Assembly (NCBI RefSeq): GCF_030687495.1
Contig: NZ_CP117435.1
Span: 1,674,001-1,738,000 of the forward strand
Length of the DNA: 64,000 nt
DNA from: Pseudomonas sp. FP453
Lineage (GTDB): Bacteria; Pseudomonadota; Gammaproteobacteria; Pseudomonadales; Pseudomonadaceae
Direction of reading: 5' to 3'
How positions within the stretch are numbered: the first letter of the stretch is position 1; the number at the start of each line of letters is the position of its first letter. Positions 45,690 to 54,534 of this stretch are shown piece after piece. A model generated the notes under the pieces. That model did not search any database and was not told the origin of the DNA. It was given only the letters and a program-made list of their open reading frames with translations. Position numbers and translations under genes: made by a program.

Positions 45690-46295
45690 ATGTCGCCACA
45701 ACCTCCATCCTCCATCGAGATCGAATACGCCGAGCGCTGTGACCGTGAGCACGCACGGGTCTGCGGCGACACGCGTCCGCCCGGGCTGTTGCAGCGCCTG
45801 GCGGCGTGGCGTGATGAACGGTTGGTGCGCCACGCGCTGAAGGTGGCGGGCGAGCCGGGGTTGATCCTCGACCTGGCCTGCGGCTCGGGGCGCTTCTGGC
45901 CGGTGTTGGCCGAGCACGTCAACCGCGTGATCCTGGCCTCGGACAATTCCCAGGCCATGCTCGACCACGCCCGCACCCACCACCCGGCGGCGCTGCTCAA
46001 GCGGATCAAGACGTTCCAGGGCTCGGCGTTTTCCATCGGCCTGTCGGCGAATGCCGTGGACTGCATTTTCTGCCTGGAGCTGTTTCGCCATGTGCCCAGC
46101 AGCGAAGGGCGCCTGGCCTTGCTGCGCGAGTTTCATCGAGTCAGCCGCGACACGGTGATCGTCTCGGTCAATTCGGCGGTGGCCGTGGCCGTGGAGGACG
46201 AATTTCGTCAGGCCGGTTTCAGCGTGCTCAACCACCAGGAATTCATGCCCGGCTCCAAGCTGTGGCGGGTCTACGTGCTGCGTAAGAGAGGATAA
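45690..46295 (+). CDS. Class I SAM-dependent methyltransferase
   Basis: The 201-residue protein has the SAM-binding motif LILDLACGSGRFWPVL (about residues 56-71), ILASDNSQAMLDHAR and the post-motif AVDCIFCLELFRHV. It is a small type 11 methyltransferase of unknown substrate. The ATG at 45690 follows a GTG one codon earlier that could also serve. The gene lies before rnd with a 123-base gap. Confidence 0.88.
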   Translation: MSPQPPSSIEIEYAERCDREHARVCGDTRPPGLLQRLAAWRDERLVRHALKVAGEPGLILDLACGSGRFWPVLAEHVNRVILASDNSQAMLDHARTHHPAALLKRIKTFQGSAFSIGLSANAVDCIFCLELFRHVPSSEGRLALLREFHRVSRDTVIVSVNSAVAVAVEDEFRQAGFSVLNHQEFMPGSKLWRVYVLRKRG

Positions 46296-46418
46296 CTGCC
46301 GCCTGTCGGACTATTCTTTCGTCTCTTGTCGGAGTTTTCATGATGGCGGGGGTATTGCGAGTGCTCGCGAGGCCCTTTCGCGATATATACTGCGCGCCAT
46401 TCTTCAAGGGAGAGCCGT

Positions 46419-47552
46419 GTGGCCATCGATATTCACTGGATCTGCGACAACGATAGCCTCGGCCAGCATTGCGCCGAATGGCAGCAGTTGCCATTCGTCG
46501 CCCTCGACACCGAATTCATGCGGGTCGACACCTTTTATCCCATTGCCGGGCTGATCCAGATTGGTGATGGCGTGCGCGCTTACCTGATCGACCCCCTGAC
46601 CATCGACAACTGGCAACCTTTGGCCGCTTTGCTGGAGAACCCGGCGGTGATCAAGGTGGTGCATGCCTGCAGCGAAGACCTGGAAGTGTTGCTGCGCCTG
46701 ACCGGCAGCCTGCCGGTGCCGCTGTTCGATACCCAATTGGCCGCCGCGTACCTGAACCTCGGGTTCTCCATGGGCTATTCGCGCCTGGTGCAAGCGGTGC
46801 TGGATATCGAGCTGCCCAAGGGCGAGACCCGCTCGGACTGGCTGCAGCGGCCATTGTCCGAGACGCAGATCAGCTACGCCGCCGAAGACGCGGTGCACCT
46901 GGCCGAAGTCTACGTGCGCCTGCGCCCGCAGCTGTCCGACGACAAATACGCCTGGGTGCTGGAAGACGGTGCGGAGCTGGTGGCCAACCTGCGCCGCGAA
47001 ACCGACCCGTACGAGGTGTACCGCGACGCCAAGCTGGCGTGGAAACTGTCCCGCGCCCAGCTCGCCGTATTGCGTGAACTGTGCGCCTGGCGCGAGCAGC
47101 AAGCCCGTGCCCGTGACCTGCCGCGCAATCGCATCATTCGCGAACACTCGTTGTGGCCCCTGGCCAAGACCCAGCCGGATAACCTCGCCGCCCTGGGCAA
47201 GATCGAAGACATGCACCCGCGCACCGTGCGTCAGGACGGCCAGTTCCTGCTGGACCTGATCAAGCGTGCCGGCAGTGTGTCCATCGACCAATGGCCGCCG
47301 GCCGTGGCCGAGCCGTTGCCGGTGGACGCCGCCACGCTGATCAAGCAACTGCGCGCCCTCGGCCAGGCCGAAGCCGAGCGCCTGGACATGGCCCCGGAAC
47401 TGATGCTGCGCAAGAAAACCCTCGAAGCCCTGGTCAAAAGTGGCTACCCCGATGGGCCTTACCAATTGCCAGACTCGCTGCGTGGCTGGCGCCGCGAGTT
47501 GATGGGCCAGGCGCTGCTCGACAGCCTGGCCACTGCCGGAGAACAGCCTTGA
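46419..47552 (+). CDS. rnd: Ribonuclease D
   Basis: The 377-residue 3'-5' exoribonuclease trims tRNA 3' ends. The DEDD exonuclease motifs are visible: [15 protein letters not shown] (DxE), [14 protein letters not shown] and [16 protein letters not shown]-terminal HRDC domains follow (about residues 205-285 and on). It starts at a GTG with GGGAGAG upstream. Its stop overlaps the ycgL start (TTGA), so the pair is translationally coupled. Confidence 0.95.
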   Translation: MAIDIHWICDNDSLGQHCAEWQQLPFVALDTEFMRVDTFYPIAGLIQIGDGVRAYLIDPLTIDNWQPLAALLENPAVIKVVHACSEDLEVLLRLTGSLPVPLFDTQLAAAYLNLGFSMGYSRLVQAVLDIELPKGETRSDWLQRPLSETQISYAAEDAVHLAEVYVRLRPQLSDDKYAWVLEDGAELVANLRRETDPYEVYRDAKLAWKLSRAQLAVLRELCAWREQQARARDLPRNRIIREHSLWPLAKTQPDNLAALGKIEDMHPRTVRQDGQFLLDLIKRAGSVSIDQWPPAVAEPLPVDAATLIKQLRALGQAEAERLDMAPELMLRKKTLEALVKSGYPDGPYQLPDSLRGWRRELMGQALLDSLATAGEQP

Positions 47553-47842
47553 AACGTATTTGCTCCATCTACCGCAGCTCCAAACGCGCCGGCATGTACC
47601 TCTACGTGCTGAAAAGCGACGAACTGGAACGGGTGCCCGAAGGCCTGCTTGCTGTATTCGGCAAACCGCTGCTCGCGTTCAACCTGGTGCTGACGCCTGA
47701 GCGCAAGCTGCAACAGGAAGACATCGCGCAAGTCCTGGAAAACCTCGACAAGCAGGGCTATCACCTGCAAATGCCGCCGCCCGAGGACGAGTACATCGAA
47801 CACTTGCCCGAAGAATTGCTGCGCCGCAACGACCCGATGTGA
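47549..47842 (+). CDS. ycgL: YcgL domain-containing protein
   Basis: The 97-residue protein starts with TTG: (M)[29 protein letters not shown], the YcgL/UPF0745 signature, and ends LLRRNDPM. The TTG start overlaps the rnd stop by 4 bases. The family has a small alpha/beta fold and no proven function, but rnd-ycgL adjacency is conserved in pseudomonads. Confidence 0.93.
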   Translation: MKRICSIYRSSKRAGMYLYVLKSDELERVPEGLLAVFGKPLLAFNLVLTPERKLQQEDIAQVLENLDKQGYHLQMPPPEDEYIEHLPEELLRRNDPM

Positions 47843-47849
47843 TCGGTCA

Positions 47850-47874
47850 GTGCCCCCTCCGGGGCACATTTTTC
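47850..47874 (+). terminator. Terminator after rnd-ycgL
   Basis: GTGCCCC, CTCC, GGGGCAC (arms 47850-47856 and 47861-47867), then ATTTTTC. Confidence 0.85.
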
Positions 47875-47949
47875 AATGCAATCGTATTGGTGGGCGGTGG
47901 CCGTAAGGATGCGGGCGGCCGTCTGCACTGTTTTTGAAAGGTTTTAAGC

Positions 47950-48882
47950 ATGCGTGTTCTGATTGCTGAACAGGATCACCCGCTCTACGCCCAATTGCTC
48001 GGCGAAGCGGCACCGGACCTTGAGGTGTTGACCAGCGGCGACTCGGCCGAATTGTCCCGCCTGGCCGCCGATTGCCCGGTCTGGCTGGGCCAGCCCGACC
48101 TGCTGGCCACCCTGTTGCGCCAGGGCCATCAGCCGCAGTGGCTGCAATCGACCTGGGCGGGCATCACGCCGCTGCTGGCCGAGGGCTTGCCGCGCAACTA
48201 TCGCCTGACCCGTGCGGTGGGCATCTACGGCCAGGTCATGGCGGAGTTTGTGCTCACCTACATGCTCGGCCACGAGCGCGAAGTGCTGGCGCGGCTGGTC
48301 AGCCAGGTCGAGCGCAAGTGGGACAGCCGCATGGGCCAGAGCCTGGCGGGGCGCAAGGTGTTGATCGTCGGCAGCGGCGATATCGGCCAGAGCGTTGCCG
48401 AGTTCCTGGTGCCGTTTGGCGTCAAGCTGTATGGCATCGCCAGCACGGTGCGCGAGCAGGCGCCGTTTGTCGAAGTGGCCGGCCTGGATCAGTTGGGCCG
48501 CTTGGTGGGGGAGGTGGACTACGTGATCAACCTGCTGCCGAACACACCAAACACCCATGACCTGTACGACGCGGCGCTGTTCAAGCAATTCAAGCCGACC
48601 GGGTTGTTCATCAATGTCGGGCGCGGGGTGGCGGTGGTGGATGCTGATCTGGTCGAAGCCTTGAAGGAAGGGCATTTGGCCGGCGCGGTGATTGACGTAT
48701 GCCGTCAGGAGCCGCTGCCACAGCGCCATCCGTTCTGGACCGCCTGGGGCTTGCTGTTGACCGGGCACAGCTCGGCGCCGACGTCGCCGCCGATGATGGT
48801 GGAGTTGTTCTTGCAGAATGTGCAGGCATACAAGGCCAAGCAAGCGCTGCGCGGCGAAGTAGATTTCGCCCGCGGCTACTGA
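47950..48882 (+). CDS. D-2-hydroxyacid dehydrogenase
   Basis: The 310-residue NAD(P)-dependent dehydrogenase has the Rossmann motif VLIVGSGDIGQS (about residues 137-148), the INVGRG segment with catalytic Arg near 220, and the HSSAP histidine region near residue 277. It resembles glyoxylate/hydroxypyruvate reductase GhrA-type enzymes. It is monocistronic, after the rnd terminator. Substrate inferred only at family level. Confidence 0.9.
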   Translation: MRVLIAEQDHPLYAQLLGEAAPDLEVLTSGDSAELSRLAADCPVWLGQPDLLATLLRQGHQPQWLQSTWAGITPLLAEGLPRNYRLTRAVGIYGQVMAEFVLTYMLGHEREVLARLVSQVERKWDSRMGQSLAGRKVLIVGSGDIGQSVAEFLVPFGVKLYGIASTVREQAPFVEVAGLDQLGRLVGEVDYVINLLPNTPNTHDLYDAALFKQFKPTGLFINVGRGVAVVDADLVEALKEGHLAGAVIDVCRQEPLPQRHPFWTAWGLLLTGHSSAPTSPPMMVELFLQNVQAYKAKQALRGEVDFARGY

Positions 48883-48899
48883 CACCGCACAGTAAGAAA

Positions 48900-48931
48900 T
48901 GTGGGAGCTGGCCTGTGTGGAAGCTCCCACA
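48900..48931. repeat. Decayed REP hairpin
   Basis: TGTGGGAGCTGG, then GAAGCTCCCACA: the outer arms of a REP pair remain while most inner sequence is lost. It lies between convergent genes. Confidence 0.8.
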
Positions 48932-48949
48932 TTGGGTATTGCGTCTGGC

Positions 48950-49534
48950 TTAGAGGCTGAAGTCGCCTTCGGAAACCAGCTCGCTCAGCGGCCGACGCGG
49001 GCTCGGCACTTCACGGCCTTGCAGGTATTCCGGCAGGGTCGACTTGTCCCCCAGCTTGCCCACCGCAACGGCGGCATGCAGGGCATAACCTTCCGGGATT
49101 TTCAGTTCTTTGCGGGTCAGTTCCTGATCGAAACCGGCCATGCCGTGGGTGTGCCAGCCGCTGAGGCTGGCTTGCAACGCCAGGTGGCCCCAGGCTGAAC
49201 CGGTGTCGAAGGTGTGCCACAACGCCGGGGTTTCTTCGCTGGCGCCGGGGGCGGTGAAGTCGGTCTTCGAGGCGATGATTACCAGCGCCGAGGCGTGTTG
49301 CGCCCAGCCACGGTTGAATTCATTGAGCAGGCCGAGGAAACGCTCCCAGTCCGGCGTGTCGCGGCGCGCGTAGAGAAAACGCCATGGCTGCGAGTTGTAG
49401 GCCGACGGCGCCCAGCGCGCGGCTTCGAAGAAACTCAGCAGGGTTTCCTGCGGGATGCTCTCGCCGGTAAAGGCGCGGGGCGACCAGCGTTCGGTGAACT
49501 GGGTGTGGATCGGGTAGTCGGCAACACGTGTCAT
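48950..49534 (-). CDS. Nitroreductase family oxidoreductase
   Basis: The 194-residue FMN-dependent protein has the family opening ERWSPRAFTGESIP, then FEAARWAPSAYNSQPWRFLYARR (FMN contact) and AWGHLALQASLSGWHTHGMAGFD. It is a short nitroreductase-type reductase; physiological substrate unknown. Its upstream region is divergent from ycgN across 153 bases. Confidence 0.9.
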   Translation of the reverse strand: MTRVADYPIHTQFTERWSPRAFTGESIPQETLLSFFEAARWAPSAYNSQPWRFLYARRDTPDWERFLGLLNEFNRGWAQHASALVIIASKTDFTAPGASEETPALWHTFDTGSAWGHLALQASLSGWHTHGMAGFDQELTRKELKIPEGYALHAAVAVGKLGDKSTLPEYLQGREVPSPRRPLSELVSEGDFSL

Positions 49535-49687
49535 GGGCGCTTCCTGAGGGTCAATTCGGCGTTCAAAGCTACTGCGCGCCCGCTAGACTGACAAGTGTTG
49601 TTACACCGCCAGTCGTAAGCGCTTGGTTCCCGGGGCCTTGGGCACTAGACTGGCGGCCTTTTCACCGACCGATACTGATGTAGAACC

Positions 49688-50137
49688 ATGGCCGCCATAG
49701 TCGAACCTTTCTGGAAACGCAAAACCCTTGAACACCTCGATCAGGAGGAGTGGGAGTCGTTGTGCGACGGCTGTGGCCTGTGCTGCCTGCAAAAGCTTGA
49801 GGATGAAGACGACAACAGCGTCTATTACACGCGCATCGCCTGCAAACTGCTCGACCTGAAAACCTGCCAGTGCACCGACTACCCCAACCGCCGCGACTCG
49901 GTGCCCGACTGCATCCAGCTCACGCCCGGCCAGGCCGACCAGTTCAAATGGCTGCCGCCGACCTGCGGCTACCGCCTGGTCAGCGAGCGCAAGGACCTGC
50001 CGCTGTGGCACCACCTGGTCTGCGGCGACCGCGACGCCGTGCACCACGAACGTATTTCCCAGTCCGGGCGCATGCTCGCCGAAGGCAGCGTGCCCGAAGA
50101 CGACTGGGAGGATTACCTGATCTTCCGCGCAGGCTGA
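49688..50137 (+). CDS. YcgN-type cysteine cluster protein
   Basis: The 149-residue protein (UPF0260 family) has the cysteine clusters [12 protein letters not shown] near residues 25-36 and [17 protein letters not shown] near 53-69, plus a later Cys in [11 protein letters not shown], suggesting a bound metal or Fe-S cluster. Function undefined in the family. It is 12 bases upstream of the next gene, so probably co-transcribed. Confidence 0.92.
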   Translation: MAAIVEPFWKRKTLEHLDQEEWESLCDGCGLCCLQKLEDEDDNSVYYTRIACKLLDLKTCQCTDYPNRRDSVPDCIQLTPGQADQFKWLPPTCGYRLVSERKDLPLWHHLVCGDRDAVHHERISQSGRMLAEGSVPEDDWEDYLIFRAG

Positions 50138-50149
50138 TAAGGAGTCGCT

Positions 50150-51370
50150 ATGACGATGGCAGGCAAGCTGGCCACCACCCTGGTGTTGCTGGCGCTGAGC
50201 GGGCCGGGGTGGTGCGCGAAGAAAGTCGATCTGGATTATCACGTCAAGTTGCTGCCCCAGAGCGATCAGGCCGAAGTGCGGGTGAGCCTGTCCCAGGGTT
50301 CGGCAGTGCGCAGCCTGGACTTTGACCTGGGCCATGACGGCGACTACAGCGACTTCAAGGCCGACGGCCAGTGGCAAGTAAAGGACCGCCGAGGCGTGTG
50401 GCAACCCGGCGCCGACAAGGCCAGCCTGACCTACCGCGTACGCCTCACCCACGCGCGCAAGGCGGGCCTCTATGAGGCACGCATGACGCCGAGCTGGGCG
50501 CTGTTTCGCGGCGAAGACCTGGTGCCCACCGCACGGCTCGACCAGCAGGACGGTGTCGAGTTGGTCTCGCGGCTGGTGTTCGAGTTGCCCGCCGGCTGGA
50601 AAAGCATCGAGACCGCCTGGCCGCGCATCGGCAAGAACAAGTTCCGCATCGACAACGTCTCGCGCCTGTTCGACCGACCCACCGGCTGGATGCTTGCCGG
50701 CACCCTTGGCAGCCGCCGCGTGCGCCTGGGCGAAACCGAAGTCACCGTGGCCTCGCCCAAGGGCCAGGCCATGCGCCGCATGGATGTGTTGACGTTGCTG
50801 ACCTTCGTCTGGCCCCAGGTGGAAGCCGCGTTCCCACGGCATCCGGCCAAGTTGCTGATTGTCGGCGCCAGCGACCCGATGCGCCGTGGCGCGTTTTCGG
50901 CCCGCGACTCGATCTACCTCAACAGCCGCACGCCGCTGATCAGCGAAAACGGCAGCAGCCCGTTGATCCGTGAAGTGGTGCAGGCGATCGGGCGTTTCAA
51001 CGACCATGACACCAGTGACTGGATCAGCGAAGGCCTGGCCGAGTATTACGCCATCGAGCTGGTGCGGCGTGCCGGCGGCATTACCGATGAGCGTTATCAG
51101 GCGATCCAGGCGCGGCTGGTGAAGGAAGGCAAGGACGTGACCACCTTGCGTGGTGAGCAGGTCAGTGGCGCCACGGTGTCGCGAGCGGTGGTGGTGTTGC
51201 AGGAGCTGGACCGCGAGATTCGCGTGAAGACCCACAACAAGCGCTCGCTGGATGACTTGGCGCAGGCGGTGATGCGGGCCAATAGCATCACCACTGCCGA
51301 GTTTGTGCAGCTTGCAGAAAGCGTGATCGGCGAAGGGTCGGTGGTGCTGGACAGCAAATTACTGCGTTGA
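50150..51370 (+). CDS. Secreted metallopeptidase-like protein, probably catalytically dead
   Basis: The 406-residue protein has a signal peptide (about residues 1-22) and an M61/M1-like gluzincin layout: beta-rich N-terminal part (25-200) and a helical part whose zinc motif should read HExxH but is REVVQ at residues 274-278. The WISEGLAEYY segment at 291-300 keeps the usual downstream glutamate (Glu294). Both zinc histidines are missing, so proteolysis is unlikely and a binding or chaperone role may remain. Family placement is an inference. It follows ycgN by 12 bases. Confidence 0.72.
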   Translation: MTMAGKLATTLVLLALSGPGWCAKKVDLDYHVKLLPQSDQAEVRVSLSQGSAVRSLDFDLGHDGDYSDFKADGQWQVKDRRGVWQPGADKASLTYRVRLTHARKAGLYEARMTPSWALFRGEDLVPTARLDQQDGVELVSRLVFELPAGWKSIETAWPRIGKNKFRIDNVSRLFDRPTGWMLAGTLGSRRVRLGETEVTVASPKGQAMRRMDVLTLLTFVWPQVEAAFPRHPAKLLIVGASDPMRRGAFSARDSIYLNSRTPLISENGSSPLIREVVQAIGRFNDHDTSDWISEGLAEYYAIELVRRAGGITDERYQAIQARLVKEGKDVTTLRGEQVSGATVSRAVVVLQELDREIRVKTHNKRSLDDLAQAVMRANSITTAEFVQLAESVIGEGSVVLDSKLLR

Positions 51371-51397
51371 CGCAAAACCCAATGTGGCAATGATCAA

Positions 51398-51486
51398 TGT
51401 GGGAGCTGGCTTGCCTGCGATAGCGGTCGACCTGTGCCAGATGTATAGGCTGACACACTGCCATCGCGGGCAAGCCCGCTCCCACA
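51398..51486. repeat. REP doublet
   Basis: A left unit TGTGGGAGCTGGCTTGCC faces a right unit of the CCCGCTCCCACA variant, so the two halves belong to slightly different sequence variants. Confidence 0.92.
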
Positions 51487-51497
51487 TGGGATTGGGG

Positions 51498-51797
51498 TTA
51501 GCCGATTGATTTAACCGGTTTTTCGGCAGCCACTTCAGCCGGAGTCTTCAGGTTTTTCAGCTCAGCCCCCACGCGCTCGATCTTCGTGCGAACCGTGTTC
51601 ATCTCCTGGCGCCCCTGTTCCAGCTTGTCCTTGAGCGAGCTATGCCCCGTGAGCCCGCGGGCCAGCACCACGCCGCCAATCGCCACCTGGATCAAACCGA
51701 AAATCCCACCACGGCGCAGGCCTTTGCCCACCATCATCACGCCACCGGCCACGGAGCCGATGCGTTCCAAGCCGTGCACGTTTTTGCTGTCGTTCAT
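51498..51797 (-). CDS. DUF2892-like small membrane protein
   Basis: The 99-residue protein has two short hydrophobic segments (about residues 15-24 and 31-49, FGLIQVAIGGVVLARGLTGH) of the DUF2892/YgaP-tail type and a C-terminal charged, helix-prone part (KDKLEQGRQEMNTVRTKIERVGAELKNL). Role unknown. Confidence 0.8.
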   Translation of the reverse strand: MNDSKNVHGLERIGSVAGGVMMVGKGLRRGGIFGLIQVAIGGVVLARGLTGHSSLKDKLEQGRQEMNTVRTKIERVGAELKNLKTPAEVAAEKPVKSIG

Positions 51798-51864
51798 GAT
51801 CTGTCTCCAACAAGGCGAGTGATACGTAGCTGACCGCCCGCAGGCGCCGGATGTTCCCGCAAAC

Positions 51865-52332
51865 TCAGTACTTGGGGCCTGAACGGGTGTTGTTGCCCTT
51901 GGCCAGGCGGTCGTAGAGCACCACGTTGACGGTGGCGGCGAGGTTCATGCAGCCGGTGGTCGGGATGTAGACCACGTCTTCACACCAGTCGCGGATCTCT
52001 TTGTCGAGGGAGCCGTCCTCGGGGCCGAAGATGTACAGCGCGCGGTCGGGGTGGGTGTATTCGGGCAGCGGGCGGGCGCCGTCCACCAGCTCCACGGCGA
52101 CCGGGATGCAGCCCAGGGGCAGGATCTTTTTCAAGTCATCGATGCCGATCAGCGGAATGTCGTGGTGGACCTTCTTGGTGTCGGTGATGAAATCCCGCGC
52201 ACGCTCGTAACGCACGCCGGTGTAGAACACCGAGGCCACGCCGTAGCAGCCGGCGGCGCGCATCACCGAGCCGACGTTTTCGGGGGATTTGGGGTTGTAC
52301 AGACCGATGCAGCTGTAGCGTTTATTGCCCAC
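51865..52332 (-). CDS. TrmH/SpoU-family RNA 2'-O-methyltransferase
   Basis: The 155-residue protein has the SPOUT knot features: NPKSPENVGSVMRAAGCYGV (motif 1), LYIFGPEDGSLDKEI (motif 2) and VYIPTTGCMNLAATVNVVLYDRL (motif 3), all intact. The GTG at 52332 (VGNKRYSCIGLYNP) is chosen; the frame extends upstream to 52437, but that part is translated from a REP element and is not expected to be protein. The RNA target is unknown. Confidence 0.88.
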   Translation of the reverse strand: MGNKRYSCIGLYNPKSPENVGSVMRAAGCYGVASVFYTGVRYERARDFITDTKKVHHDIPLIGIDDLKKILPLGCIPVAVELVDGARPLPEYTHPDRALYIFGPEDGSLDKEIRDWCEDVVYIPTTGCMNLAATVNVVLYDRLAKGNNTRSGPKY

Positions 52333-52402
52333 GGGGAAGGGTGCCTTGGCGGAAAAAACGCGATTATACGGTGCTGAGGGTTGTGGCGCTTGGGGGATCG
52401 CT

Positions 52403-52484
52403 ATCGCAGGCAAGCCAGCTCCCACAGTTGACTGCATTCCAACGTTGAAATGCAGTCAACTGTGGGAGCTGGCTTGCCTGCGAT
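52403..52484. repeat. Inside-out REP doublet with 36-bp perfect palindrome
   Basis: Unlike the other doublets, the unit inner ends face outward: ATCGCAGGCAAGCC (52403) ... CCCACAG, then the extra inner stretch TTGACTGCATT, a 10-base centre, and the full mirror image to 52484. Arms 52403-52438 and 52449-52484 match perfectly over 36 bp. Confidence 0.93.
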
Positions 52485-52511
52485 GAGGCCAGTACCGACA
52501 ACAAAGAACGA

Positions 52512-52886
52512 TCAGTCGTCCTTCTTCATCAACCCCGCCAACGCCGCAAACGGGTTATGCGTCGCCTTGGCAATCGTCGGGCTGCTGGTCGAGCCTTCGC
52601 TGAAGTACTGCTGGTCGGTATACCGCGAGTGCTCGTTATCGTGGCAATACAGGCACAGCAACTCCCAGTTGGAGCCATCCTGGGGATTGTCATCATGGTT
52701 ATGGTTGCGGTGGTGCACGGTCAGTTCGCTCAGGCGCTTGCCGGAGAACTCACGGGTGCAGCGGCCGCACACGTGGGGGTACATCTTCAGCGCTTTGTCG
52801 CGGTAGCCCATTTCCCGGTCGCGCTGGGCATCGGCGAGGATGCGGTCCAGCTTGGCGGTGTGGGAGGGCGGGTTGGTTGAGCTCAT
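52512..52886 (-). CDS. YajD-like HNH nuclease family protein
   Basis: The 124-residue protein has an HNH-type zinc finger: YPHVCGRCTREFSG, LTVHHRNHNHDDNP and LLCLYCHDNEH, with CxxC pairs and the His-Asn-His core. It resembles E. coli YajD. The ATG at 52886 is preferred since AGGAG is five bases ahead of it; the ATG directly before is too close. It lies next to a REP palindrome. Confidence 0.88.
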   Translation of the reverse strand: MSSTNPPSHTAKLDRILADAQRDREMGYRDKALKMYPHVCGRCTREFSGKRLSELTVHHRNHNHDDNPQDGSNWELLCLYCHDNEHSRYTDQQYFSEGSTSSPTIAKATHNPFAALAGLMKKDD

Positions 52887-52945
52887 CATGGCTCCTATAT
52901 TTTGGTGGTCACGGTAAGGCTTGATTCTAGCCGTTCTCGGCGCAG

Positions 52946-53632
52946 TTAGCCCTTGAGCTTTTCGGCAATCCAGATGGTGTGGCGCGTGCCTTTGTTGCCG
53001 TGGGCGAACACCTGCACCTCTTCGGCCTTGAAGCCGGCCTTGCGCAGTTTGTCGCTGAACAGCTTGTCGGCACTGGCCGACCACACCGCCAGCACGCCCT
53101 TGGGGCGCAGGGCCTTGGCGCAGGCGGCCAGGCCACCGGCGGAGTACAGCCAGCTGTTGGCTTTTTGCGTGAGGCCTTCGGGGCCGTTGTCGACGTCGAG
53201 CATGATCGCGTCAAACCCCTGGGGTTCGGCTTGCAGCACCTTGGCCACGTCTTCCATGCGGATCACCGTGCGCGGGTCCAGCAGCGGGCGGCCGGATTTT
53301 TCCCCCAGCGGGCCACGGTTCCACTCCACCACGCCGGGTACCAACTCGGCGACCACCACTTCGGCGGTCTTGCCCAGATGCTTGAGCGCCGAGGCCAGGG
53401 TGAAGCCCATGCCCAGGCCGCCGATCAGCACCCGCGAATCCGCGCGCCCGGCGACCTTGCGGCAAGGGATCTCCGCCAGCGCGTCTTCGGAGCCGTGCAT
53501 GCGCGTGTTCATCAATTGGCCGCCGTCACCGCCCTGGATCTTGATCACAAAATCCTCGCCGTATTCGAACAGGCACAAGGCACCGCCGTTGTCGGGGATC
53601 GGGGTGGTGTCCAGCAGAACGAAACGTTTCAT
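52946..53632 (-). CDS. Spermidine synthase-like (SpeE-fold) protein
   Basis: The 228-residue protein has the SAM-type Rossmann fold of the spermidine synthase superfamily: RVLIGGLGMGFTLASALKHLG, VVVAELVPGVVEWNRGPLG and DAIMLDVDNGPEGLTQ. The GGGDG motif of true spermidine synthases is altered (GGLGMG), so a methyltransferase or other role is possible. No speD is nearby. Confidence 0.8.
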   Translation of the reverse strand: MKRFVLLDTTPIPDNGGALCLFEYGEDFVIKIQGGDGGQLMNTRMHGSEDALAEIPCRKVAGRADSRVLIGGLGMGFTLASALKHLGKTAEVVVAELVPGVVEWNRGPLGEKSGRPLLDPRTVIRMEDVAKVLQAEPQGFDAIMLDVDNGPEGLTQKANSWLYSAGGLAACAKALRPKGVLAVWSASADKLFSDKLRKAGFKAEEVQVFAHGNKGTRHTIWIAEKLKG

Positions 53633-53710
53633 GGAAATCTCATTGGGAAGGGCATTCTTGCGCGGTTGGGAGTAGCCTTACGACATTCCGGTCAGGCCAT
53701 GGAGCCATCG

Positions 53711-53995
53711 ATGAAGTGCAGCATTCTAACGGTCATTGTGTTGAGCGCGCTCACATTGGGTGCGGCGCAGGCTCAGGAGTTGCAAACCGTGCCGGTCGCG
53801 CCGGCGCCAACCCCCGGTGCACCGGGCACGCCCACGCCGACGTTGTACCCGCAGGTCACCCCGCCGATCGCGCCCAAGGCCACGGCTAACGGTTCCCCCG
53901 CGTTGGTACCGATCGTGTTGCCGACGCCGCCGAAAGACCAGACCGTGCCCGGCTTGCAGCAGAACGACAGCAAACCGAAGACCCCGGGCGGTTAA
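53711..53995 (+). CDS. Small secreted Pro-rich protein
   Basis: The 94-residue protein has a signal peptide (MKCSILTVIVLSALTLGAAQA, cleaved before QELQTV) and a mature part that is almost all Pro, Thr, Ala and Val: APAPTPGAPGTPTPTLYP, PPIAPKATANG, VLPTPPKDQTVPG. It is probably disordered in the periplasm. GGAG lies upstream of the ATG at 53711. Its end overlaps a convergent gene by 4 bases. Family not recognised. Confidence 0.75.
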   Translation: MKCSILTVIVLSALTLGAAQAQELQTVPVAPAPTPGAPGTPTPTLYPQVTPPIAPKATANGSPALVPIVLPTPPKDQTVPGLQQNDSKPKTPGG

Positions 53996-54465
53996 AACTG
54001 CTGGGACAGCAATTGCCCGTCGGCCATGCGCAGGCGCTTGGACAGGGCAATGGCGATGGCACGGATAATCTTCGCGGCGACCCTGGGCGCGTCGTTGAGC
54101 ATTTTTTCCAGGGAATCCTTGCCCAGGTTCAACAGCACACAATCCGACGCGGCCACGCAACTGGCGGAGCGCCGCTCGCCATCGAGCACCGCCATTTCGC
54201 CAAACGCCCGCCCGCTGCGCAGGGTGGCGATGGTCAGGCGCTGGCCGCTGGGGTTGGCTTTCTGCACCGCCACCTGGCCGCTGTGGAGGATGCACATAAA
54301 GGTGCCGGCATCGCCTTCGAGGAAGATCACTTCGTCCCGGGCCATGCTGCTGATATTGAAGTAGCCGGCGGCGATGTGAAAATCTTCCGGCAGCAGGGCA
54401 TCGAACAGGCCGCAGTCCATGAGCATGTCGCGGATTTCGTTATTGAGTAAGGTCGGTTCTGGCAT
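53992..54465 (-). CDS. Cyclic nucleotide-binding domain protein without HTH
   Basis: The 157-residue protein is a single CNB/CAP-type domain: DEVIFLEGDAGTFMCILHSGQVAVQKA and the phosphate-binding-cassette region GRAFGEMAVLDGERRSASCVAASDC. There is no DNA-binding domain. Such stand-alone CNB proteins may act as sensors or partners of other regulators. It is downstream of ptrB on the same strand, separated by a hairpin. Confidence 0.88.
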   Translation of the reverse strand: MPEPTLLNNEIRDMLMDCGLFDALLPEDFHIAAGYFNISSMARDEVIFLEGDAGTFMCILHSGQVAVQKANPSGQRLTIATLRSGRAFGEMAVLDGERRSASCVAASDCVLLNLGKDSLEKMLNDAPRVAAKIIRAIAIALSKRLRMADGQLLSQQF

Positions 54466-54495
54466 AGCGGCAATCTGGGTCCGTCAATCGTGTAG

Positions 54496-54523
54496 GGCGG
54501 TCCTGTGTTCAGACAGGACCGCC
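54496..54523 (-). terminator. Hairpin after ptrB
   Basis: GGCGGTCCTGT, GTTCAG, ACAGGACCGCC: perfect 11-bp stem (54496-54506 and 54513-54523) right after the ptrB stop. No strong T-run follows, so it may be only a partial terminator or mRNA-end stabiliser. Confidence 0.55.
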
Positions 54524-54534
54524 GCGCATAGTTC

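Noticed and set aside
49601..51235. 544-residue open frame on the minus strand opposite ycgN and the metallopeptidase-like gene
   Set aside because: It has no family features, covers two real genes with normal starts and RBSs on the other strand, and has the Gln/His/Ala-rich composition typical of antisense frames in GC-rich DNA.
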